Positions 12,101-20,778 of a DNA stretch of 64,000 nt are shown here, one piece after another. The notes below the pieces were generated by a model that had not been told where the DNA came from, made no database searches, and saw nothing but the letters and a program-made list of their open reading frames with translations. Numbering within the stretch: the stretch's first letter is position 1; every line of letters begins with the position of its first letter. The translations under genes and the position numbers were made by a program. The stretch comes from Neospora caninum Liverpool (lineage: Eukaryota; Apicomplexa; Conoidasida; Eucoccidiorida; Sarcocystidae): positions 3,151,348-3,215,347 of the forward strand of contig NC_018392.1 in the NCBI RefSeq assembly GCF_000208865.1, in the 5' to 3' direction.

Positions 12101-14124
12101 GTTCGGAAGCGGAGCGCGAGAGGCACCAACTCGATCCAGCTCTTCGCGCCTGAGCAAACCTCCGGACTACGATCGGGTTCTCCCGTGCCAGGTAACGGCA
12201 AAGAGAACACAGAATGCGAAGGGGAGAGAAGCGCAAGAGACGAAGGGAAGGGGTGAAGAAGGAGAAGAGACAACGCATGCACAGCCGCAGGGAAGTCGTC
12301 GACCAGCCGACGTTCGTCCTCCGCATGCGTGTTCAGGTTCTCGTTTGCAACGCGGTTCGCGCCGTCCTCTGTCTTGTCGAGTTCCTGTACCTGCTGTGCC
12401 TCGCCTCCGCTGGGGCGTTCACCTTGACTGTTTGTCCTCGTGCACATGGCATGTTCCCCTTCCTCCAGGAACTTCTGAGTTTCTTCTTGCACTTTGGCTG
12501 TAGCGTTTCCTCGATTTTGTTGTGGACCTCGGGCGCGCGCGTCTCTGTCTCGTCGCAGGAGTCGCGTCAAAAAGGCATCGACCTGAAGCGTTCTCTCGCG
12601 CACCTCCGAAAGGAACGCATGCAGTTGAGAGAGCATTCCGAGGACCAAGTACCGTTTGAGCGACCGTCTGGCGAGCACTTCTGCGTGGGAATCGTGAACG
12701 GAGACGCAACTCCCCTGCATCCACTGCCTATACACTTCAGGTGGAACAGGTGAGGACAGAGAAGCTTCTGTTTCCGCCTCGATCTCTGTTCCTGGATTCG
12801 CATCATCACCGGCGAGTGTGTCAGGAGGGGGAACTGCACACCCATGCGTTCTCTTTCTGTGCTCTCGGGGGACGGACGCCGAGCCGTCCACGCAGCCTGG
12901 TCTCTGCTGACCCCCGGAGCAGGCGGAACGCGCTGCAGACTCCGAGCGGGATGCAGAACCCGAAAGCGACGCGGAAGCCGAAGAAGACGAAGCGCACGCC
13001 GATGACGAGGAGCCAGAACACGGAGAACACGACAGGCGAGGCGAAGGCGAAGGCTGTGACGGCTGCGCTTCACTCGCACGCTTCGTCCCTGCTCCCCTCT
13101 TCCCGGTCGCGTTCTCGTCTGCTCTCTCAGTCGCCATTGGCGTCTTCGAAGAGGGCGAACTATCACCGGCAGGTTGTTCTGTCTCCGGGATCATCGCCGT
13201 CCCGGGGCCCGCATGGAAAGGAACGAGACGATCACCTCCATCACTCGGCGACGACGCTCGGCGCGTCTTCTTCGACGGCGTCGTGGTGTGATCTTCCGCA
13301 CTCTCGGGCTGCTCTGCCTGCGCATGCACTCCCGGCTCCGTCGGCTCGCCGAGAGAGGCGTTGGGAGACGAGAAAGACGAGACGGGCGGAATCGAAGCAA
13401 CGTCGCCGTTCGACGCATGGCCGCAGGCACTCTTTCGAGGGAGCGACTCTGAGGCACAAACTGTCTTCAGATCGGCGCTTCCATGCTTCCAGTGCGGCCT
13501 TGCCTTTTCGTCTCCCTGCGACGGCATGTGCGCGGGGGGGACAAGCCGACAGCGCCCAATGCATCGAGAGCCGGTGGCGACGACGAGAGGGTGAAACACA
13601 GACGAGTTGGAGGGCGAGAACGAGGGAGAAGAGCGAGAACAAGAGGGAAGTTGTTGCAGATGGTTCACCGCGACGAGAGCCGTTTTCTCTTCGCCTGCGT
13701 CGGAGGCAGATGAGAGACACGTCTCGTCTTCCGGGGCGAAGGACGAACGGAGACGCTCGTCCTCCCGCTGAGGCAGCGACTTTCTTCCTCGTCCCCCTCC
13801 ATTCTGCTCCTCCCTGCTCCGTCGGTTGGAGCTCTCGCCTTCGTTTTGCGCGTGCGCCTGTGCGTCTTGGTCCGGTGGAACCTCCTCCAGAGCAAAGCCG
13901 GCCAAGACAGTCCACTCTCCGGTAGCCTCGTCGGGTTTGCCTCGCCTCGGGATGTCGCGCGCAAAGACGCTGAAGAGACACTGGGCAACTCTGTCGCCGA
14001 GGCACGGAGCGGTCGAGCAGGATCCGGGCAGAGCGCCGAACGCGGGAGGAGACAGGGGCGAGGGGTCGCCGGCGTCGGCGGGAGGAGACAGGGGCGAGGA
14101 GTCGCCGGCGTCGGCGGGAGGCAT
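9142..14124 (-). CDS. ADAT1: tRNA-specific adenosine deaminase 1 (ADAT1/Tad1)
   Basis: Deaminates A37 to inosine next to the anticodon of tRNA-Ala. Exon 1 (14124-11493) carries the N-terminal signature GKPDEATGEWTVLAGF, then LVVATGSRCIG, the first zinc ligand and catalytic Glu in DSHAEVLARRSLKRYL, and the second ligand in SMAPCGDAA. Exon 2 (11150-9142) carries the third ligand in SLSCSDKIWSWNCLGWGGA and a C-terminal YGSLKALSVEYQKRKGEW like the end of Tad1. The 342-bp intron 11151-11492 is placed by phase: it rebuilds KPGRSDLP, matching the family KPGRGD segment. The predicted protein is 1,546 residues against roughly 400-500 in fungi and animals; the excess is low-complexity insertion, mostly between GSRCIG and DSHAE, before the CSDK exon, and in exon 2. 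The ATG at 14124 sits just ahead of the conserved N-terminus. Confidence 0.93.
14047..14118 (-). repeat. Two-copy 36-bp tandem repeat in ADAT1 N-terminus
   Basis: Residues 3-26 of the predicted protein are two copies of a 12-residue unit (PADAGDSSPLSP, then PADAGDPSPLSP). It lies ahead of the deaminase fold, so copy number is unlikely to affect catalysis. Confidence 0.85.
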
Positions 14125-15551
14125 CGGGGCAGGAGACGGAGAAGAGGAGTCGAAGGAAGAGAGGGCCAGGCTGCAGGACGGAGGCGCGAGTCTGTCGATG
14201 ACGCAGGCGAGCCTTTAGATGGCGCCGGAGCAGAGGAGGGCTAAGTGCGCAGTCAAAAGAGAGACAGCCAGGAAAGTGAGAGTGTCTCCGGGAGGAAGCA
14301 AGGCTGCTCAGAGAGGTACCGACGGGCGGCGGCACCGCAGAAAGACGAGCCCATGAGGTGGGGAGAGACGGCAGAAACGCCCGTTTCAAACCAGGGGAAA
14401 CAGGAAGCACAAAGGACAGAATCTGAACCGTGCGACTATTTTGGATGCGGAGGGCCGTCTGCGTATACGGCAGAAGGCGCTCTCGGTTTCTACGTGGCGT
14501 AGCGCGCGCAGTCTCTGAGGAGAGAGCTGTCTCCGCTGCTGCGTCGAGTGGAACCTCTGTGCCCAACTTCCGCCCAATTTCCATTGAATTTCTCCTCTCC
14601 TGCCGCAGGTTTCGTGGCGCTCGTGACTGCTTGGTCCTGTTGTCTCAATGTGCAGATTTTTTCGTGGATTTTCGAGAGAAATCCCCAAGCTGCTGCCGCT
14701 GTGGGAGGGCAGCCGAGTCAACCCGTGAGTTTCTCGCCGTGTCGACGCGTCCTGCGCTGTGTGTCTTCGTTTCGCAAGACACTCTCCGCACAGTTCCGGC
14801 GAACCTGCGTCTCACACTCTCTCGGCCTACAGGAGACAGTTACCAGAGGGTCACTCTCCGCAGATGCGCATACTTTTCTATCAAGAGATGCAGAAGGCGT
14901 GTGCGTGTATTTCTTGGGAAAGAAAGACCGCCTGGCCGCCTTCGTCTCTATCGGGGGAGCATTCTCTGCGGCTCACGAGAGACGAGAAGTTGCGGTTGCG
15001 CCGTGTCCTCGTGTGTGTCTGTCTCTCTCGCTCTCCGTTCGCCGGTATCGCGTCTGTTTAGAAGCTAGGCCTTCTGAAGGAACAAGCGAAAACTGCAGGA
15101 ACAGACGCTCATTCTGTCCACTCCGTTGCCGGATTCCCACATCGGCAGCCCAGAGGCGTGTCGGAAAGGCCACAGCCGGTGGGTGTTGCGATTTCTCGGT
15201 TTTGCCTCTCCTGCGGCCAACGTCTTGTTTCCCCCGTCTTTCTTCCTTTCCGTCCTCCTTTTCCGTACCAGTATCGCTTTGCTGGCTCAGCAAGTCTGCC
15301 ACATTTTCCCCTTTTCTGTCCAAACCACCGCCAAATCTGGGGATGTAGTCAAAGCCCTCGCTTGCGGTTCCCGGTCACCGTCTCGCCACCACGGAGCGCG
15401 GCGCCTGTCCGTGTGCCTCGCAGAAATCCTGGACCGAAAGGTGACCAGTAGCGAAACGTGCGCAGAAAGTTTGGCAGATTTCTGGAGTTCTCGCGGGGAA
15501 ACTTCACACCGCAGGAAGGATCTTTCTGATGCCTTTCAAGCAGCCGCAGCC
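14125..15551. promoter_or_regulatory. Divergent intergenic region, ADAT1 / UbiC-like gene
   Basis: The two genes point away from each other, so this 1.4 kb must hold both promoters and 5' UTRs unless either gene has further 5' exons. The plus-strand frame of the UbiC-like gene stays open back to 15126 but without an ATG before 15552. Another plus-strand frame (14548-15348) is open but has no recognised domain. No TATA-like or specific factor site can be claimed. Confidence 0.4.
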
Positions 15552-17522
15552 ATGGCGGAACCGTCACTTTCTCCTGCGGCTGCCTCCCTTTTTGCGCGAT
15601 CCCAGGCGCGTCCCTTCGTTTTGCCGAGTTCGTACAGCTGGTGGGGGGAAGTCGACGCGTCAAGAGAAGCAGGTGCGGAGCCGACTCCAGAGAAACACGC
15701 AGCCTTTGTCAACGACGACTCCGAAAAAGCAAAGAGCAGTGAAGGGAACAACCCTCGAGAAGAGACCAGGTGTACAGACACCCCCGACGGCGTCCCAGAA
15801 GTTGGACAGGCCGCGGAACTCAGGCGTCTGAATCTGTTGAGGAGTCACTTTGCAACTGCCTCTTTCTGGGAGATCGACACCGCCGAGCGGATGCGCCAGG
15901 GTCTTTGCTCCTGGTCTTCAGGGAGTGCTAAAAATGCAGAGTTTTCAGAAGGGAACTACAACGGTGGACCGAGCTCAGAAACGGAGGAGATGCCGGCTGC
16001 GGACTTCCGAAGAGAGGCGAGGCTCCACGGAGTCAGCGGAGTGCGCGACGGCGACTCGGAGAGCCTCGCGTCCACAGGGTCGGGAATCCGGCCATTCGGC
16101 TTCGCACAGGATGAAATTCTGTGTCCCGTTTTCCGGCTGATTTTGAACCACCGATGCAACCTAACGCTTGTCGGGAAGCGCCTGTGCGCCTCGGACCTTC
16201 TCCTTCGTCCCCTAGCCGTGGTTCACAGTCCTTCCGGCGCACAAACGAGCGACGCGACGGAACCGAAGGATCGTCCCGAGCGCAAAAAGGAGACAGGCAA
16301 GGAGGGACGGAACGGCATGGGCAACTGGTTACAGCTCCTCGCTCCACAACGTAGCCCGACGCGCGCGGCTGACGGCGATCGAAACTGCGGGCGGCACTCC
16401 AGCGAAGACGGCGCAGATTCGAGCACTGCAAGTTCATGCTGGGAAACGGCCGCTCCTTCCAGCGCGTCTCCTGGTGGTGACGGTGACTCACTTTATTTGC
16501 GGCACATCACCCTGAATGTTCTCGCTTCGTCGGCGGTTGCCTCTCGGGCCAGTCCGGCGCGATCAAAATCTGCGTGTTGCCAGGTAACAGACGGTGCGTC
16601 TTCATCGACGAGCGAAGGCACAGATGGGTCTCATCCTGGCAGCACATCCCTAGCAACTTCTGAGGCGCGCACAAGTGTTCAGTCGGCTTCGCGAACCTCG
16701 AAAACGGAGGAAACCGCCTGGGGTCCAGCGCTGTCCTACGGTCTTCTTCTGGTGAGATTGGAGGCTCTTCCGGAAGAAGTCAGGGCTGCCGTGCTGCAGG
16801 CGTCGAGGCCGTTCGGACGCTTGCTGGAGGATCACGGGGTGATACGGGAAGTCCTCGTTGATAAGAAACTGCATATTCACATCCGACGGTCTTTCTTCGA
16901 CATCGGGGACGACGCGGAATGCCAGGACGGGGCAATCGGGGAAGGAGGGGACCGCGAGAAACCGTGCGTTCACCCGAAGGCGCCTGCGGGGTGTACTTGT
17001 GTGTCAGTGCTACCGCCAGAGTCGGAACGCGGTCGCTGCAACGAACAAATATCGTGCACTTTTGGACGGTGGTCATTGATGCTGTGCAACGGAAAGCCTG
17101 CCGCTCGCGTCTTGGAAATTCTTAACGCTTCTCTGCTGCTTCGGGCGGCGGCTCTCGATCACCGTCACGAGAAGGCGGCAGGAAACCGCGAATCCAAAGC
17201 GCCAGCGGGGAGTGTGGAGCCAGATTCTGCGGCGACGGGTTCGGCTTCAGACGCCGGACCTTTTTTATCTGAGGAAGAGGAAGCCGTCCTGGAGCACTTG
17301 AGCCGCGTCTGTTTGTGTTCAGCGCAGGAGTGCCCAATTCACAAACCGTGGTTGGACATTCCGTCCCTCTGGGGGCCGCCGACGGGGTTCTCCCCAGCGC
17401 ATTCGCGCTCCGCCAGAAAGGAAGGAAAAGCCCGCACGTGCGAAAACTCCGCAACCTGCGGGACTGAGTCGTGTTTCAACTGTGGGAGTGCGTTGTGTGT
17501 CGAGATGTTCCAGAGGGAATAG
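15552..17522 (+). CDS. Chorismate pyruvate-lyase-like protein (UbiC/DUF98 fold)
   Basis: UbiC converts chorismate to 4-hydroxybenzoate, the ring precursor of ubiquinone, plus pyruvate. Family blocks occur in the right order, with insertions between them: CPVFRLILNHRCNLTLVGKR (the LLLEDSMT block), LYLRHITLNV (YWLREILL, whose Arg binds substrate), RPFGRLLEDHGVIREV (TPLGRYL), and finally FGRWSLMLCNGKPAARVLE followed by ILNASLL (WGRRSRLRLSGKP...TELFLPASPLY, whose Glu is catalytic). The Arg and Glu are both kept. I start at ATG 15552 (context GCAGCCATGG), giving 656 residues against about 165 in E. coli. The same frame is open from 15126, so upstream exons or a targeting leader are possible. A Cys-rich tail (CGTESCFNCGSALC) is extra. 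The fold is well supported; the activity is inferred. Confidence 0.7.
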   Translation: MAEPSLSPAAASLFARSQARPFVLPSSYSWWGEVDASREAGAEPTPEKHAAFVNDDSEKAKSSEGNNPREETRCTDTPDGVPEVGQAAELRRLNLLRSHFATASFWEIDTAERMRQGLCSWSSGSAKNAEFSEGNYNGGPSSETEEMPAADFRREARLHGVSGVRDGDSESLASTGSGIRPFGFAQDEILCPVFRLILNHRCNLTLVGKRLCASDLLLRPLAVVHSPSGAQTSDATEPKDRPERKKETGKEGRNGMGNWLQLLAPQRSPTRAADGDRNCGRHSSEDGADSSTASSCWETAAPSSASPGGDGDSLYLRHITLNVLASSAVASRASPARSKSACCQVTDGASSSTSEGTDGSHPGSTSLATSEARTSVQSASRTSKTEETAWGPALSYGLLLVRLEALPEEVRAAVLQASRPFGRLLEDHGVIREVLVDKKLHIHIRRSFFDIGDDAECQDGAIGEGGDREKPCVHPKAPAGCTCVSVLPPESERGRCNEQISCTFGRWSLMLCNGKPAARVLEILNASLLLRAAALDHRHEKAAGNRESKAPAGSVEPDSAATGSASDAGPFLSEEEEAVLEHLSRVCLCSAQECPIHKPWLDIPSLWGPPTGFSPAHSRSARKEGKARTCENSATCGTESCFNCGSALCVEMFQRE

Positions 17523-17959
17523 GCTTCGAAAGGCACCAAACGGCTGGTGACGCTTTGTGTGGTGTCCGGTATCCCCAGCAGCTGGTGAAACCGGGTACGT
17601 GTGTCAGTTCAGCAGCCAGATGTTTCTTGTAAAAACCGATTCGCGGTTACTTTCGGAGACGGTCTGCAGCAGCGTTCAGTCCCTGGAGCCGTGCAACTGG
17701 AAACCGCGTTGCATACTGAACAACTGGGAAATAAAAGATCCTTGAGATTCCGCGAAAACACGCCTCCAGCATTTCTTTCCGAGCACCTCAGCATGAGGGT
17801 TCTCCCTACACGTTGAAGAGGCATATAGAGGAGCATCGCGTTCTTGCAGCTCGGTAGTAGCCAGCGCTCTTCAGTTTGGCAACCCCTCAGAAGGCAATGC
17901 CAAACGCATTCTAGAGCGGAACCCTTTCGGTCACAGTTTTGGCAGCGTACGCCGCAGTT

Positions 17960-17977
17960 CCCCCCCCCCCCCCCCCC
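17960..17977. repeat. Poly-C homopolymer (18 C)
   Basis: An uninterrupted C run in the region downstream of the UbiC-like gene; likely length-variable. Confidence 0.9.
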
Positions 17978-19717
17978 TGCGACTCGGGCTGTCTCAGTCT
18001 CGTGCCGCGATCCAACAGATTTTTGGTTAGGCAATCACGGAAAGAGTTTCTGTAGCGTACTCTGAAGCCGTCTACCTGTTTGTTTCAGAATTTCAGCTCA
18101 AACCAAGCTAGTAGTTCCGAGACCGTAGCACTCTGAGTATACGGGCTGTGCAGCGGTGTGCAGGCTCGCGGCGCGTCGTCCATCGTGGACGGAGAGCTCG
18201 CCGAGTTTGTTGCCGAAAAAGCTTGAACAATTACGGCAACGGCAGGCGGAGGTCGCCGCTCCGAATTCCCGAAGGGGAAAGAGTCCGCAGAACGCCCTGT
18301 GCGCTTTTGGGAATCCTGGGTGTTGTGTCTTACCTCAACTGCCGTTCACTGGAGATTGCCTGTGGTGAGCGTCGCGCTATCATGCGGCGGAGCCCAATGA
18401 AGGTATTATACCGAGAGATTCGTGACAGCAACTGACCGAAATCCGATTGAGGAAGGAGATTTGGTCTAGCAGGGTATTCGGAAAAAACGAAAGACTGCCA
18501 GGGGAATTTCTGTGCTGTTTCCTCTCACGTCCTTGTCTTGCGCATGCGTCTGTCGGCCGAGCGCCGGAACACGAGCGACTGAGCGCTCTTTCCCCGTGAA
18601 GACGGGATTTCTGGCTGTCGAGACGACTTGAACTGCGGTGCCTTGCAGCAAACGCGTTTCCAGTCGTCTTCCCGTGGCAACTCTCCTCACAGCTCGTCCC
18701 TTCGGCGGGTTCCGAAACTCACTGCAGAGACGTGCCTCTCGTGTGCCGCTCGACATGCGCAACGCTGGCATCTCCTCTGTTTCCCAGACGTTTTTGGCCG
18801 CGGTTTCATGCTCCCGCGCATCTTGATCGTCAGCTCTCCTTCGCGCGTTCGTCAGACGCATCTTTCCTCATTCCCGCGTGAAAAATAAGCCGGGCGCCAG
18901 AAAAACAGGATCTATGGAGTGACTCCTGATTGAGCTGCGGTTGTCGCTGTATCCGCAGCCTCCAGTATGGCATCTCTCTGTCTCTCGGGTTCCGTTCCTC
19001 CGTGTCGTTTTCCTTTTTCCTGCCCTCGCCTCAGCTTCGCCCTTCTCCCCTCCGCTGTTTCTCCCGTTCCCTTTCTCTCAGGATCCGATGCTCCCGCCAG
19101 TGCCGCAACTGAAGGTATCAAAACTGCGGTCTGAGCCTCTATGTGCTGTCTAACTCCGGATCAGCCTGGTCTTCCGACGCTCACAGCGGTCTAGCTTCTA
19201 CATTGTATGTACAGGGCGTGACAACTTGAGTTTTTCTCCCGCCCTAGCCTCCAAGCCTGAGTGTTTGCTGTTCATTTCTCCGAATGGGCCGTCTCCAGTT
19301 CAACGTCCCCGCGCGGTTTTCAGGGAATTCCTACGCATACGAAAGCGCAGGTCGCAGGGCCTTTAGCTGTCTGATAACCTAGGCAACACGACATTTTTCT
19401 CTTCCTCTCCTTGGAAAGTATCCAGGCTTCTTCCGTTCAGTTTTTCGGACTTGCCTTAGCGGACCGACAACACGGGAAGAGGGATCTCCTTCTCCTCGCG
19501 GGCTTCAACACCATTGCGTTTTTCACCCGGTGCCGTGCGCAAGACAGAGGCCAACCTGCGCTGTTTCAACTTCGAGCGAGGGGAAACGAGACTGGGGATT
19601 CGTGGATGACGCAAGACTGCAGCCTGGCCGAGACACAGGCGCCCACGGACACAGACCAGGATGAAGCCTCCCGTTTCTCGCTAGGATATAAATTCGCCCG
19701 TTTCTGCTGGAAAAGCG

Positions 19718-20410
19718 ATGGGACCAGCCTCCAGGAAAGGTCGCCCGGACGGGGCCGGGAGACCGTCGCCCGCTACTCGAAGCGCGGCCTCGGGACTGGA
19801 TGGCGGGGAATGTGAAGGCGCGGCGGAACGGAGAGAGAGGGAATGCGCGGACAGAGCACGTCAAGAGGGACCAGGCGCAGAAGAGGAAATGAGAAGTTGC
19901 CAGAGGAACAGGAACGCGGCGGTTACGGATTCTTCGGCGAGAACTGCCGAGGCAGCCGGCGACGCGATGCTCGAAACAGAGGCCTCTCATGGGAACGCAA
20001 GGAGACGAGCTGGTGCGGAGAGACAAGGCGAACCCTCTCGACGGGGCGTCGCAGAAGAAGGAAACGCCGAATTCGCAGATTCGCGGTTCATCGAGGTCCG
20101 GGAGTGGATACCTCAGCGAGAGCACATTCACGACATTGAGGTAGCAGGAGAGGAAGAAGGGGAAGAGGAAGGAGATGAAGAAGAAGAGGAAGAAGAAGAG
20201 GAAGAAGAAGAGGACGAGGAGGAGGAGACGGAGGAGAAAGAAGGGATTCCCAAGTCCCGGTCCACCGTCCAAATTGTCCAGAGAAGGAAGGAGGAATGCT
20301 ACTGCGTAACAGAGTGCGTCTCAAGAACTGTTGAGCTTTGCTTCTCTCTTTTCGTATGGCTGGGGTTGGAATGCAGCAATCGTAAAAATTTGGTTGTCTC
20401 TATCGCATAA
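19718..20410 (+). CDS. Possible Glu-rich ORF or 5' exon of NAD kinase
   Basis: An ATG (context AAAGCGATGG) opens a 230-codon frame that is Arg/Glu/Ala rich. It has an acidic run of about 30 residues, nearly all Glu, encoded by a purine tract at about 20150-20238. It could be a separate small gene, the first coding exon of the NAD kinase beginning at 20779-20787, or untranslated. The downstream exon needs a phase-2 donor and I find none that is strong, so I do not join it. No domain is recognised. Confidence 0.28.
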   Translation: MGPASRKGRPDGAGRPSPATRSAASGLDGGECEGAAERRERECADRARQEGPGAEEEMRSCQRNRNAAVTDSSARTAEAAGDAMLETEASHGNARRRAGAERQGEPSRRGVAEEGNAEFADSRFIEVREWIPQREHIHDIEVAGEEEGEEEGDEEEEEEEEEEEEDEEEETEEKEGIPKSRSTVQIVQRRKEECYCVTECVSRTVELCFSLFVWLGLECSNRKNLVVSIA

Positions 20411-20778
20411 CTGGAGTCATATATTCAGTATCGTAGGCACAGTAATGCCTCTGTTCGATTTGCGTTCTGCCAATGTGAGCACGTACGATCGTCGAATATA
20501 ACCGTATGCTCCTGAATGTAATAGTACCCCTTTCAGCGGCATCGTCACTCTCGTTCTCTTCCCGCTCGTGCCCTTCTCATTGGTTCGTTCGCGCCGCCGT
20601 TGTTTGGATCCTTGCGTTCTCCGTTTCGCGCTGGGGTCACTTGACTGCTGCCGGCGTGGCTGCAGTGTTTCTCTCGTCTCTGGAGGCATATGTGGCTTGT
20701 TCACCACTTGTTCGCTTCTTTGCGTCTTCTTCATCTGGTTCCACTGTTCTCGTTCTCGAGACTGTCCTGTCTCCCTGG

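Larger units (their letters stand above)
17523..20778. other. Region between UbiC-like gene and NAD kinase
   Basis: Contains the presumed 3' UTR of the UbiC-like gene and the unresolved 5' end of NAD kinase. It includes a poly-C run at 17960-17977 and a Glu-rich open frame at 19718-20410. A minus-strand frame at 18466-18861 is moderately open but has no recognised domain. Confidence 0.4.

Noticed and set aside
12741..13925. Plus-strand 394-codon ORF
   Set aside because: Antisense shadow of ADAT1 exon 1, Arg/Ser-rich, no domain.
13241..14584. Minus-strand 447-codon Arg-rich ORF
   Set aside because: Overlaps ADAT1 exon 1 in another frame; the ADAT1 frame carries all conserved motifs.
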